A DNA stretch of 24,486 nucleotides from an uncultured Klebsiella sp. GTDB lineage: Bacteria; Pseudomonadota; Gammaproteobacteria; Enterobacterales; Enterobacteriaceae. The notes beneath the pieces are model-generated. The model ran no database searches, was not told the DNA's origin, and was given only the letters and a program-made list of their open reading frames with translations. The stretch spans positions 1 through 24,486 of the forward strand of contig CABUCP010000004.1 of NCBI GenBank assembly GCA_902490055.1, given 5' to 3'. Positions 1-7,293 of this stretch are shown here, one piece after another (positions within the stretch are counted from its first letter, which is position 1; each line of letters starts with the position of its first letter). Made by a program: the position numbers and the translations under genes.

Positions 1-18
1 TTGCGTGAAAAACAACCA

Positions 19-46
19 TTGCATTACATCAGCAACGCAGTATCAT
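19..46 (+). promoter_or_regulatory. Possible sigma-70 promoter for yhhQ
   Basis: A TATCAT -10-like hexamer (41-46, 5 of 6 consensus matches) follows a TTGCAT -35-like hexamer (19-24, 3 of 6) with a 16-base spacer. It lies about 90 bases upstream of yhhQ and would serve yhhQ-dcrB. The -35 is weak, so this is a candidate from sequence only. The rest of 1-138 shows no gene. Confidence 0.3.
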
Positions 47-138
47 GCAGCCGTTTTTAATTGGGTTCCCTCACCCCAACGTTCCGCTCCCGATGCCTTC
101 ATTAACCTGAAGCATGACGGGCATAAAAAGGTCACAAT

Positions 139-804
139 ATGAATCCCTTTACTACCGTACAGCGTAAGAAAGCGCTAGTCTGGCTTTCGCTATTTCATCT
201 GCTGGTGATCACCTCCAGCAACTATCTGGTGCAGTTGCCGATCTCCATTTTTGGTTTCCATACCACCTGGGGCGCGTTCAGTTTTCCCTTTATTTTCCTC
301 GCCACCGATCTGACGGTACGCATTTTCGGCGCCCCGCTGGCGCGGCGCATCATCTTCGCGGTGATGATCCCGGCGCTGGTTATCTCCTATGGCATTTCGG
401 CGCTGTTTTACATGGGCGAATGGCAGGGCTTTGCCGCGCTGGGCACCTTTAACCTGTTCGTCGCACGTATCGCCGCCGCCAGCTTTATGGCTTATGCGCT
501 GGGGCAAATTCTCGACGTTCACGTCTTCAACCGCCTGCGTCAGAATCGTCGCTGGTGGCTGGCGCCGACGGCTTCGACCCTGTTTGGCAACGTCAGCGAC
601 ACGCTGGCCTTCTTCTTTATCGCCTTCTGGCGCAGCCCGGATCCGTTTATGGCCGCCCACTGGGGTGAAATTGCCATCGTCGACTACTGCTTTAAAGTGC
701 TTATTAGTATCGTCTTCTTCCTGCCGATGTACGGCGTGCTGTTGAATATGCTGTTGAAAAGACTGGCGGATAAATCTGATTTGTCGGCATTGCAGCCAGG
801 TTAA
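139..804 (+). CDS. yhhQ: Queuosine precursor transporter YhhQ
   Basis: Inner-membrane carrier of the QPTR/VUT-1 family (DUF165, COG1738). The E. coli protein takes up preQ0 and preQ1 for queuosine modification of tRNA. The 221-residue product equals the E. coli length and is nearly identical through the core, including the SSNYLVQLP and FFLPMYGVLLNMLLKRLADK stretches. About six hydrophobic segments are visible, with the charged family signature ATDLTVRIFG near residues 55-64. An AAGG ribosome site at 128-131 lies 7 bases before the ATG. dcrB follows 73 bases downstream on the same strand, as in E. coli, so the two are probably co-transcribed. Confidence 0.96.
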   Translation: MNPFTTVQRKKALVWLSLFHLLVITSSNYLVQLPISIFGFHTTWGAFSFPFIFLATDLTVRIFGAPLARRIIFAVMIPALVISYGISALFYMGEWQGFAALGTFNLFVARIAAASFMAYALGQILDVHVFNRLRQNRRWWLAPTASTLFGNVSDTLAFFFIAFWRSPDPFMAAHWGEIAIVDYCFKVLISIVFFLPMYGVLLNMLLKRLADKSDLSALQPG

Positions 805-816
805 AGGTACTCGCTA

Positions 817-838
817 TCGGTTGTGATAAGATAACCGA
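817..838. repeat. Inverted repeat between yhhQ and dcrB
   Basis: TCGGTT (817-822) and AACCGA (833-838) are perfect complements around a 10-base spacer. No T-run follows, so it is not an intrinsic terminator. It could be an RNA hairpin in the yhhQ-dcrB transcript or an operator; nothing else in the sequence decides between them. Confidence 0.35.
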
Positions 839-877
839 ATGAGCCGTTAATGGCCGTTTATCGAAAGGAAGATGTCA

Positions 878-1435
878 ATGCGCAATTTGGTTAAATATGT
901 CGGTATTGGCCTGCTGGTTATGGGGCTTGCGGCCTGTGATAACAGTGATTCAAAAGCGCCGACCGTCGGGGCAGCAGCAGAGAGCAACACCAGCGGCCAG
1001 GCTATCAGCCTGCTGGATGGCAAACTGAGCTTCACCCTGCCTGCGGGCATGGCCGACCAGAGCGGTAAGCTGGGTACCCAGGCCAACAACATGCACGTTT
1101 ATTCCGACGCCACCGGCCAGAAAGCGGTCATCGTGATCGTCGGCGACAACACCAATGAAGATCTGGCGGTGCTGTCCAAACGTCTGGAAGATCAGCAGCG
1201 CAGCCGCGACCCGCAGCTGCAGGTCGTAACCAACAAATCTGTCGAGATTAAAGGCCACACGCTGCAGCAGCTGGACAGCATCATCTCCGCCAAGGGCCAA
1301 ACCGCATGGTCTTCCGTGCTACTTGGCAAGGTCGATGACAAATTGCTGACCCTGCAGGTGACCCTGCCGGCGGACAACCAGCAGCAGGCGCAGACCGAAG
1401 CGGAAAGCATCCTGAATACGCTGGTCATTAATTAA
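878..1435 (+). CDS. dcrB: Lipoprotein DcrB
   Basis: DcrB was found in E. coli as a host factor for phage C1 and C6 infection and is linked to cell-envelope homeostasis; its biochemical activity is unknown. The 185-residue protein matches E. coli DcrB along its whole length, for example [15 protein letters not shown] and [18 protein letters not shown]. The N terminus is a lipoprotein signal ending GLAAC, with the lipidated Cys at residue 20 and Asp at +2, the classic signal for retention in the inner membrane. Two ATGs are available: AGGA at 866-869 is 8 bases from the ATG at 878 but only 2 from the one at 872, so 878 is chosen, which also gives the E. coli length. Confidence 0.95.
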   Translation: MRNLVKYVGIGLLVMGLAACDNSDSKAPTVGAAAESNTSGQAISLLDGKLSFTLPAGMADQSGKLGTQANNMHVYSDATGQKAVIVIVGDNTNEDLAVLSKRLEDQQRSRDPQLQVVTNKSVEIKGHTLQQLDSIISAKGQTAWSSVLLGKVDDKLLTLQVTLPADNQQQAQTEAESILNTLVIN

Positions 1436-1437
1436 TT

Positions 1438-2658
1438 TTATTGCCCTGACGCTACGGCCTCCGGTTCAACGATCGGGGGCCGTTTTTTTAGCCGCCAGCC
1501 CAGCAGTAGCGCCGCCATCACCAGCCCTGCCGCCGCCAGATAAATCATCGAAATCCCGGTCCACGCCATCAATAGCCCGGCCAGCGGCCCGGTTATCCCC
1601 AACGACAGATCCAAAAATACGGTGTAGGTCGCCAGCGCCGAACCCTGATTGTGCTGCGGTACCGCTTTTACCGCCACTACGCCCAACGCAGGGAAGACCA
1701 GCGAGAAACCCGCGCCGGTGAGGAAGGTGCCGATTTTCGCCATTAACGGCGTATCGGCAAAGCCCACCAACAGCAGGCCGATAACCTCTACGCTAAAACA
1801 GAGCATCGCCACGTTCAGCCCACCGAGGCGATTGATACCGTTAGGGAATAGCAATCGCGTGCCGACAAACGCGCAGCTAAATAGCGTCAACGCAAAAGCC
1901 GCGCCGTCCCAGCCTTTGGCGTCATAAAATAGGGTGATAAAGGTGGCGATAACGCCAAAACCAGCGGAAGCCAGCGCCAACGCCATGCCGTAAGGCCAGA
2001 CCCGGCCCAGCACCGCGCGAAACGACATCGCTTTACCTTTGGCCGCTTTTACCGCCGCGCGCGGCAGCGCGCAGACGATCGCCAGCAATGCCACCGCCAT
2101 AATGATCCACGCCAGGCCGCTGAGGCCAATTTGCGAATAGCACAATACGCCGAGCGGCGCGCCCATCGCCATCGCCCCATAGGTCACGATACCGTTCCAC
2201 GAAATCACCCGCCCGATATGCAGCGAACCGACAACCCCCACGCCCCACAGCGTCGAACCGGTGCCGGCAAAGCTCTGGCCGATACCGAGGATTACCCGTC
2301 CCAGGCATAACAGCAGCAGGCTCGCCAGCGGCCAGCCGCTACCCCAGGCCGCCAGCAGGTAGCTCAGGCCACTCAGGAAGCAGCCGCACAGGCCAAAGAT
2401 GACAATTTTTTTCGGCCCCAGCAGGTCAGCATAGCGCCCGGCATGCGGACGGCTCAGCAGCGTGGCGAAATATTGCAGGCTAATCACCAACCCGGCCCAG
2501 AAGGCGCTGAAGCCCATCACGTCATGAACGTAGCCAGGCAGCACCGCCAGCGGTAGGCCAATGGTGAGATAGCTGGCAAAGTTAAAGATAACGACAGATA
2601 CAATCCGCAGATTAAGGCGCAGTCCACTGAGCGCCGGTTCGGCGATGGGTTCAGGCAT
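1438..2658 (-). CDS. yhhS: MFS transporter YhhS
   Basis: Inner-membrane major facilitator transporter of the YhhS family (about 12 membrane helices); the natural substrate is not established. The 406-residue product aligns along its length with E. coli YhhS (405 residues), including RPHAGRYADLLGPKK after the second helix, which is the MFS motif A loop, and GQSFAGTGSTLWGVGVVGSL. I place the start at the ATG at 2658 (MPEP...) because it matches E. coli; a GTG at 2667 in the same frame would add three residues. The gene converges on dcrB with a 2-base gap between stop codons. In E. coli it is followed by yhhT and acpT; here the ape cluster occupies that place. Confidence 0.95.
   Translation of the reverse strand: MPEPIAEPALSGLRLNLRIVSVVIFNFASYLTIGLPLAVLPGYVHDVMGFSAFWAGLVISLQYFATLLSRPHAGRYADLLGPKKIVIFGLCGCFLSGLSYLLAAWGSGWPLASLLLLCLGRVILGIGQSFAGTGSTLWGVGVVGSLHIGRVISWNGIVTYGAMAMGAPLGVLCYSQIGLSGLAWIIMAVALLAIVCALPRAAVKAAKGKAMSFRAVLGRVWPYGMALALASAGFGVIATFITLFYDAKGWDGAAFALTLFSCAFVGTRLLFPNGINRLGGLNVAMLCFSVEVIGLLLVGFADTPLMAKIGTFLTGAGFSLVFPALGVVAVKAVPQHNQGSALATYTVFLDLSLGITGPLAGLLMAWTGISMIYLAAAGLVMAALLLGWRLKKRPPIVEPEAVASGQ
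1454..1489 (+). terminator. Intrinsic terminator of dcrB, inside yhhS
   Basis: A 10-bp stem, 1454-1463 against 1474-1483, with a single T-G wobble and a 10-base loop, is followed by a run of seven T on the plus strand (1483-1489). It lies just past the dcrB stop and inside the last codons of the convergent yhhS, where the reverse strand reads the Lys-Lys-Arg-Pro-Pro stretch. Confidence 0.85.
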
Positions 2659-2777
2659 CGGTACCACCAGTTTTTTACATCATGCTTCTACTATTACCAC
2701 GTCCGTTCAGGAAATGCAGTCGCTGACGCAGCACCAATATATTCAGGAGAGATTCCTCTCTGTGCGAGGAGATTAGC

Positions 2778-2789
2778 GCAATAAATTGC
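2778..2789. promoter_or_regulatory. Palindrome, possible operator upstream of ape
   Basis: GCAAT and ATTGC are perfect inverted arms separated by AA, in AT-rich sequence about 195 bases before apeC. The right arm overlaps the best, though weak, -35-like hexamer TTGCAC (2786-2791). A dimeric regulator site is possible, but no regulator gene is nearby to suggest which. Confidence 0.25.
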
Positions 2790-2803
2790 ACTTAACGGTG
2801 AAA

Positions 2804-2983
2804 ATGCCGAAAATACAGGATTATCTCATCGCAATATTTTTAGCGCTGCGGATATGCTTGGCATCCCCCTTAGCTGGCGAGGCCGATTTCCGGTTGCAAA
2901 GCCCCCAATTAACGGCTTGGTGACGTTTATCGCTGGGTTCTACCACTATCGTGGAACCACTGGCTTACCGCGGACGCGAGTAG
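2804..2983 (+). pseudogene. Possible gene remnant before apeC
   Basis: From the ATG at 2804 a frame runs 39 codons to a TGA at 2921-2923, then continues open for 19 more codons to a TAG at 2981-2983 that directly abuts the apeC ATG. The first part begins MPKIQDYLIAIFLALRICLA and looks like a signal peptide or membrane segment (hydrophobic core near residues 8-20, then SPLAG). The second part ends EPLAYRGRE. I recognise no family. The abutting stop and start copy the spacing seen elsewhere in the operon, which is why a remnant of a former upstream operon gene is plausible. Open stretches this short also occur by chance, and the ribosome site (GGTG, 3 bases away) is poor. Confidence 0.25.
2936..2958 (+). 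other. Bulged hairpin in the apeC leader
   Basis: GGTT and CCAC (2936-2939, 2943-2946) pair with GTGG and AACC (2951-2958) around a TATC loop, with a 3-base bulge on the left arm. It ends 25 bases before the apeC ATG. No T-run follows, so an effect on translation or message stability is more likely than termination. Its role is inferred. Confidence 0.3.
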
Positions 2984-3706
2984 ATGAATTTTACCTTGAA
3001 CATAGTTGACTGGCAGGCATTAGCGCCGGGAATCAGCGAAGCCGAACAGTGGCAGCAATGGTCACGGCATTCGCACACCATCGATCCGGCGGCCCCGGCG
3101 GCCAAACTCAACGAACTGCCAATGATGACCGCCCGCCGACTCAGCTCCGGCAGTAAGCTGGCCGTTGAGTGCGGGATGGCGATGCTCCGCCGCCATGAAA
3201 TCGATGCCGTTCTCTATACCAGCCGCCACGGCGAACTGGAACGCAACTATCGGATCCTGCACGCGCTGGCCATGGAACAAGCGGTCTCACCGACCGATTT
3301 CGCCTTATCCGTACATAATTCCGCGGTGGGTAATCTGACGATTGCCGCGAAAAAAGCGATCGTGTCTTCATCGCTTTCTGCCGGGCGCGATACCTTCCAG
3401 CAGGGGCTGTACGAAGTGATGGGCCTGTTGCAGGCCGGCCACCAACGCGTGTTGATGGTGGATTTCGACGGTTTCCTGCCCGAGTTTTACCATCCGCGGC
3501 TACCGTCTGAAATGCCGACCTGGCCCTATGCAACGGCCTGGGTTATTGAGTCCGGCGGCGAATGGCAGTGCCTGGCCGAACGCCATGAAGCCGTTCCTGA
3601 AAGCCCCTTGCCGCAAAGCCTGCTGTTTTTACAGCACTATCTGCAGAATACCCGTACGTTCACCCTGCCCGGCGAACGCGTGCAGTGGCGCTGGAGCCGC
3701 GCATGA
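2984..3706 (+). CDS. apeC: Ketosynthase chain-length factor ApeC
   Basis: A short (240 residues) member of the beta-ketoacyl synthase N-terminal-like family (ketoacyl-synt_2), the chain-length factor of aryl polyene clusters. In the studied APE systems ApeC pairs with the ketosynthase ApeO and helps set polyene length. The family opening NIVDWQALAPGI is at residues 6-17. The region normally carrying the catalytic Cys reads FALSVHNSAVGNLTIAAKKA, with no Cys, as expected for a non-catalytic partner. It is the first gene of the ape operon. The ribosome site is weak, and a TAG stop codon directly precedes the ATG. The stop overlaps the apeD start (ATGA). Confidence 0.88.
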   Translation: MNFTLNIVDWQALAPGISEAEQWQQWSRHSHTIDPAAPAAKLNELPMMTARRLSSGSKLAVECGMAMLRRHEIDAVLYTSRHGELERNYRILHALAMEQAVSPTDFALSVHNSAVGNLTIAAKKAIVSSSLSAGRDTFQQGLYEVMGLLQAGHQRVLMVDFDGFLPEFYHPRLPSEMPTWPYATAWVIESGGEWQCLAERHEAVPESPLPQSLLFLQHYLQNTRTFTLPGERVQWRWSRA

Positions 3707-4518
3707 CGCCGCTTTTCCGTCGGCTAAACCGTCTGTGGCGCGCGGCCATGACCGGATTCTGTTTCGCGCTGTTTGGTGCGGGCGGGCTGCTGCTCTCGCT
3801 GATCTGGTTCAATTTGCTGCTGGTCGTGGTGCGCGATAATACCCGCCGTCGTCGTCTCGCGCGGCGCAGCATTTCCGCCAGCTTCCGCGTATTCCTAAAC
3901 GTAGTGAAAGGCGTCGGCGTGCTCGACTACCGTATCGAAGGGCGCGACATTTTACGCCAGGAGCGCGACTGCCTGGTGGTCGCCAACCATCCCAGCCTCA
4001 TCGACTACGTGATGCTGGCCTCGGTAATGCCGGAAACCGACTGCCTGGTAAAAAGCTCGCTGCTGAAAAATCCATTTGTAAGCGGGGTGATCCGCGCCGC
4101 GGACTACCTGATTAACGATCAGGCCGATGCCCTGCTCCCGGCCAGCCGGCAGCGTTTGCAGCAAGGCGATACCATATTGATTTTCCCGCAAGGCACCCGA
4201 ACGGTGCCGGGTGAAAAAATGAAGCTACAGCGCGGCGCGGCCAATATCGCCGTACGCTGCGGCAGTGATTTACGCATCGTCACGATCCGCTGCACCGAGC
4301 ATATGCTAGGTAAACAGAGCAAATGGTACGATGCGCCGCAGACCAAGCCGCTGTTTACCGTAACGGCCGGAGACCGGCTGCGAATCGACCAGTTTTACGA
4401 TGCCAACACACAAGAACCGGCGCTGGCCGCAAGGCAGTTAAACCGGCATATTTTGCTTAAATTACAATCAGGCACTACACCTGAAACAGGAATTGATGAT
4501 GGAAGCGCTCTATCTTGA
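3703..4518 (+). CDS. apeD: Lysophospholipid acyltransferase-like protein ApeD
   Basis: Member of the LPLAT/PlsC acyltransferase superfamily, 271 residues. The catalytic HX4D motif is NHPSLID (His96, Asp101) and the substrate-binding motif is FPQGTR (161-166). An N-terminal hydrophobic segment (about 17-43) anchors it in the inner membrane. In an APE cluster it probably moves an acyl or polyene chain from a carrier protein to a lipid acceptor; the real acceptor is not shown by sequence. I use the ATG at 3703, which overlaps the apeC stop as ATGA. A GTG at 3685 in the same frame would add six residues and a longer overlap. It overlaps apeE by about 20 bases. Confidence 0.88.
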   Translation: MTPLFRRLNRLWRAAMTGFCFALFGAGGLLLSLIWFNLLLVVVRDNTRRRRLARRSISASFRVFLNVVKGVGVLDYRIEGRDILRQERDCLVVANHPSLIDYVMLASVMPETDCLVKSSLLKNPFVSGVIRAADYLINDQADALLPASRQRLQQGDTILIFPQGTRTVPGEKMKLQRGAANIAVRCGSDLRIVTIRCTEHMLGKQSKWYDAPQTKPLFTVTAGDRLRIDQFYDANTQEPALAARQLNRHILLKLQSGTTPETGIDDGSALS

Positions 4519-4756
4519 AATTAAAAATCTGATTATCAGCACGTTGAACCTGGACGAATTGTCCGCTGATGATATCGACACCGATGCCGCGCTGTTTGGC
4601 GATGGCCTGGGTCTGGACTCCATTGATGCTCTGGAACTGGGTCTGGCGGTAAAAAATCAGTACGGCGTGGTGCTGTCGGCTGAAAGCGAAGAGATGCGCC
4701 AGCACTTCTTCTCCGTCGCCACGCTGGCATCCTTTATTCAAACGCAGCGTGCCTGA
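4499..4756 (+). CDS. apeE: Acyl carrier protein ApeE
   Basis: Small acidic carrier protein of 85 residues. The phosphopantetheine attachment site is GLGLDSIDALELG with Ser41. AcpT, encoded at the end of the operon, is the expected modifying enzyme. In APE synthesis the growing aryl polyene is held as a thioester on this protein. Two adjacent ATGs (4496 and 4499) and an in-frame TTG (4493) are possible starts. AGGA at 4488-4491 is 7 bases from 4499 and only 4 from 4496, so I choose 4499. The gene starts within the end of apeD and is followed 11 bases later by a second carrier protein. Confidence 0.92.
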   Translation: MEALYLEIKNLIISTLNLDELSADDIDTDAALFGDGLGLDSIDALELGLAVKNQYGVVLSAESEEMRQHFFSVATLASFIQTQRA

Positions 4757-4760
4757 GGAG
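4756..4760 (+). promoter_or_regulatory. Strong ribosome binding site of apeF
   Basis: AGGAG lies 7 bases before the apeF ATG and overlaps the apeE stop codon. It is one of the best ribosome sites in an operon where most genes depend on overlap with the gene before, which fits a need for extra carrier protein. Confidence 0.6.
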
Positions 4761-4767
4761 AACCGTT

Positions 4768-5019
4768 ATGACCAACCAACAAGCCATTTACGAAGAAGTC
4801 TCCACGCTGCTGGTGAAGGTGTTTGAAATCGAACCGCAGGACATTAAACCTGAGGCCCGCCTGTACGAAGACCTCGAACTGGACAGTATCGACGCCATCG
4901 ATATGATCGTCCACCTGCAAAAGAAAATCGGCAAGAAAATCAAGCCTGAAGATTTCAAAACCGTTCGCACCGTACAGGATGTGGTCGATGCGGTAGAACG
5001 CTTGTTTAACGAAGAATAA
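4768..5019 (+). CDS. apeF: Acyl carrier protein ApeF
   Basis: Second carrier protein of the cluster, 83 residues, with Ser40 in the ELDSIDAIDM attachment site and the four-helix carrier pattern. It differs clearly from ApeE: its third and fourth helices are Lys-rich (KKIGKKIKPEDFKT, about 52-65). Two carriers in one APE system suggest a division of labour, for example starter loading versus elongation, but the sequence does not say which does what. A strong ribosome site precedes it. The next gene starts 6 bases downstream. Confidence 0.93.
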   Translation: MTNQQAIYEEVSTLLVKVFEIEPQDIKPEARLYEDLELDSIDAIDMIVHLQKKIGKKIKPEDFKTVRTVQDVVDAVERLFNEE

Positions 5020-5025
5020 TGCACC

Positions 5026-5607
5026 GTGTCGGGCCCCCGCTCACTGCCTGTTATTCCGCTGCTGACCGGCCTATTGCTGCTGGCCTGGCCGTTTTTAATT
5101 TGGTTTGGTCTGGCGCATAACCGCCTGCAATGGCTACTACCCTTGATGGCGTTACTGCTGTTTTTGCGCTTTCGTCAGACCCGGCGGCAAGCAGGGCCGC
5201 TTAGCGTCGTTACCCAGGTCGTAGCGGCGGCGGGCATGGCGCTGTGTATTGCCAGCTACCTGCTCAAAACGCACCAACTTCTGCTGTTCTACCCAGTAGT
5301 GGTGAACGGTGTGATGCTGGCGGTGTTTGGCGGTTCGCTGTGGACAGCGATGCCAATAGTCGAACGTCTGGCGCGACTGCGTGAGCCGGCGCTCCCGGGC
5401 GTCGCCGTGCGCTACACCCGGCGCGTCACCCAAATCTGGTGCGCCTTTTTCATCGGCAACGGCGGCATAGCGCTTTTTACCGCGCTATATGGCGATATGT
5501 CCTTGTGGACGGCCTGGAACGGCATGATTTCCTATCTGCTGATGGGCACGCTGATGGCCGGCGAGTGGTTAGTACGCCAGCGGGTGATAAAACGAGATAA
5601 ACCATGA
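5026..5607 (+). CDS. apeG: APE cluster membrane protein ApeG
   Basis: Integral membrane protein of 193 residues resembling the COG4648 family of predicted membrane proteins found next to fatty-acid and polyene genes. About five or six hydrophobic segments are visible, starting at residues 8-28 and 34-46, with basic RQTRRQ and TRRVTQ loops. Its function is unknown; position suggests help with export, anchoring or organisation of the synthase at the membrane. The start is GTG, since no in-frame ATG is near. The stop overlaps the apeH start as ATGA. Confidence 0.75.
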   Translation: MSGPRSLPVIPLLTGLLLLAWPFLIWFGLAHNRLQWLLPLMALLLFLRFRQTRRQAGPLSVVTQVVAAAGMALCIASYLLKTHQLLLFYPVVVNGVMLAVFGGSLWTAMPIVERLARLREPALPGVAVRYTRRVTQIWCAFFIGNGGIALFTALYGDMSLWTAWNGMISYLLMGTLMAGEWLVRQRVIKRDKP

Positions 5608-6953
5608 AGCAGCCCCTCACGCTGGAGCAGTGGCTCAACGCCCCGCGCCCGGCGCAAACGCCGATAGCGTGGCAGGAAACACACACCTGGACACTCGCGC
5701 ATTTGCGCCAGGACGTCGCCCACCTGCTCGCCCATCTGCAACAGCACCCGGGGGATCGCTGGGCGCTATGCATTGAAAACAGCTACCTGTTTATTGTCGC
5801 CCTGCTGGCAACGCTGCACGCGGGCAAAACGCCGATACTTCCCGGCCACTGCCGCGTATCGCTGCTCAACGAACAAAGCACGCTGTTTGATGGCGTGCTT
5901 AGCGATCAAGCGCTGAACTGGCGCGGGCCGATATGCGTTGTCGGCACCACCATGGCGGCCGCGAGCGGCGAGATAGTTTTCCCGCCGATCGGCGATAACG
6001 CCTGCATTGAGCTATTCACCTCCGGTTCGACCGGCGAGCCGAAGCGGGTTAGCAAACCGGTCCGCAGCCTGGACCGCGAAGCGGCGCTGTTAGCCGCACA
6101 TTATGGCGATCGCCTGGCAGGCTGTCGGGTCGTAGCCTCGGTGGCGCCGCAGCATTTGTACGGCCTGACGTTCCGTCTGGTTCTGCCGATGGCGCTCGGT
6201 TTACCGCTCCACGCGGCGATGATCGAGTATGCCGAGCAGTTGACGGCGTTAAGCCACGCTCATCGCTACCTGTTTATCAGCAGCCCGGCCTTTATCAAAC
6301 GCCTCGGCCCGCGGCTCAGTCCCCCGCCGGTCGCCATGATCCTGTCCGCGGGCGGCGTCCTGCAGTGGCAGGATGCCATGCTGGCCGCCAGCTGGTTCAA
6401 CGTCTGGCCGGATGAAATCTACGGCAGCAGCGAAAGCGGAGTGATCGCCTCTCGCTACCGCCAGCGGGATGAGGCGCCATGGCAGCCGTTTCCCGGCGTC
6501 CGTTTTCAGCCCGAAGGCGGCGCATTTCGCCTGTTTTCCCCGCTGATCGCCGATCGTTGCGGCCTGCTGCTCGATGATGTTCTGCATTTTAGCGATGGCG
6601 ATCGATTCCATCTTTGCGGACGCCGCGATCGGGTGGTCAAAATTGAAGAGAAGCGCATTTCACTCAGCGAAGTGGAGCGCCGTCTGCTGGAGCTGGATGG
6701 CATTATTGAGGCCGCAGCCTTACCGATTACCCGCGGCAGCCGTCAGAGCGTCGGCGCGCTGCTGGTGCTGGATAACGCCACCCGCCAGCGTTGGGGAAAA
6801 AACCAGGAGCTGCAATGGCGGAAAGCGCTGCGCGCCCTGCTGGAACCGGTCGCGATTCCCCGCTACTGGCGAGTCATTGACGAGATCCCCGTCAACAGTA
6901 TGAACAAGCGTGTCTACGCGCAATTACAGGAGTTATTTCATGAAGCCCCATGA
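5604..6953 (+). CDS. apeH: Acyl-ACP synthetase / AMP ligase ApeH
   Basis: ANL-superfamily adenylating enzyme (449 residues, on the short side) that should activate the aromatic starter acid with ATP and load it on a cluster carrier protein. Motifs in order: phosphate-binding FTSGSTGEPK (138-147), adenine-binding YGSSES (273-278), hinge GRRDRVVKIEEKR (339-351) and the C-terminal catalytic Lys at about 434 in PVNSMNKRV. In the studied APE systems this enzyme loads 4-hydroxybenzoate-type acids; the acid used here is not known. The gene overlaps apeG by 4 bases and apeI by 14. Confidence 0.88.
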   Translation: MKQPLTLEQWLNAPRPAQTPIAWQETHTWTLAHLRQDVAHLLAHLQQHPGDRWALCIENSYLFIVALLATLHAGKTPILPGHCRVSLLNEQSTLFDGVLSDQALNWRGPICVVGTTMAAASGEIVFPPIGDNACIELFTSGSTGEPKRVSKPVRSLDREAALLAAHYGDRLAGCRVVASVAPQHLYGLTFRLVLPMALGLPLHAAMIEYAEQLTALSHAHRYLFISSPAFIKRLGPRLSPPPVAMILSAGGVLQWQDAMLAASWFNVWPDEIYGSSESGVIASRYRQRDEAPWQPFPGVRFQPEGGAFRLFSPLIADRCGLLLDDVLHFSDGDRFHLCGRRDRVVKIEEKRISLSEVERRLLELDGIIEAAALPITRGSRQSVGALLVLDNATRQRWGKNQELQWRKALRALLEPVAIPRYWRVIDEIPVNSMNKRVYAQLQELFHEAP

Positions 6954-7293
6954 AATTGAGCGCCGTCAGCCGCAAGCCGATCGGGTTGAAGTCGTGTTAT
7001 CTCTCGACCCGGCGCTATTCTGGTTTCGCGGCCATTTTGCCGTGCAGCCGCTGTTACCCGGCGTCGCGCAGATCGATTGGGCGATGCATTACGCCACCAG
7101 CCTGCTCGCGCCTGGCTGGCGCTTTCACGACATTCAGAATGTGAAATTCCAGTCGCCGCTGCTGCCGGGGGCGATCGTCACGCTCACCCTGTACTGGCAG
7201 GAAGCGCGCCAGACCCTGACCTTTAGCTATCAGCGCCATGACGGCGAAACCCGGCAAACCGCCAGCAGCGGGAAGATTCGCTTATGTCGTTAG
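6940..7293 (+). CDS. apeI: 3-hydroxyacyl-ACP dehydratase ApeI
   Basis: Hotdog-fold dehydratase of the FabA/FabZ type, 117 residues, removing water from the 3-hydroxyacyl intermediate to create each double bond. The catalytic His is at 32 in RGHFAVQPLLPGV and the acidic partner is Asp46 (IDWA), in the place where FabZ has Glu. In studied APE systems it works as a heterodimer with ApeP. I chose the ATG at 6940: AGGAG (6928-6932) lies 7 bases before it. A GTG at 6910 in frame would add ten unlikely residues. It overlaps apeH by 14 bases and apeJ by 10. Confidence 0.87.
   Translation: MKPHEIERRQPQADRVEVVLSLDPALFWFRGHFAVQPLLPGVAQIDWAMHYATSLLAPGWRFHDIQNVKFQSPLLPGAIVTLTLYWQEARQTLTFSYQRHDGETRQTASSGKIRLCR

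Larger units (their letters stand above)
2659..2983. other. Divergent intergenic region yhhS / apeC
   Basis: The only long gap in the window, and the place where the promoters of both yhhS (leftward) and the ape operon (rightward) must lie unless ape is read from elsewhere. It is richer in A and T than the flanking genes. It contains a 12-base palindrome (2778-2789), two alternative short hairpins (2746-2772), a bulged hairpin near the apeC start (2936-2958) and a short interrupted open frame (2804-2983). I found no promoter with good matches at both -35 and -10; TTGCAC (2786-2791) followed by GAAAAT (2809-2814) is the best plus-strand candidate and is poor. Confidence 0.6.

Noticed and set aside
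2682..2726. Fourteen-codon plus-strand frame beginning MLLLLPRP with several Leu codons, two of them the rare CTA, resembling an attenuation leader peptide
   Set aside because: There is no ribosome site before the ATG, no terminator with a T-run follows, and leucine has no evident link to the ape genes.
2659..2983. Search for an ops/JUMPstart element (RfaH control) ahead of the 14-kb ape operon
   Set aside because: No GGCGGTAGC-like sequence is present in the gap.
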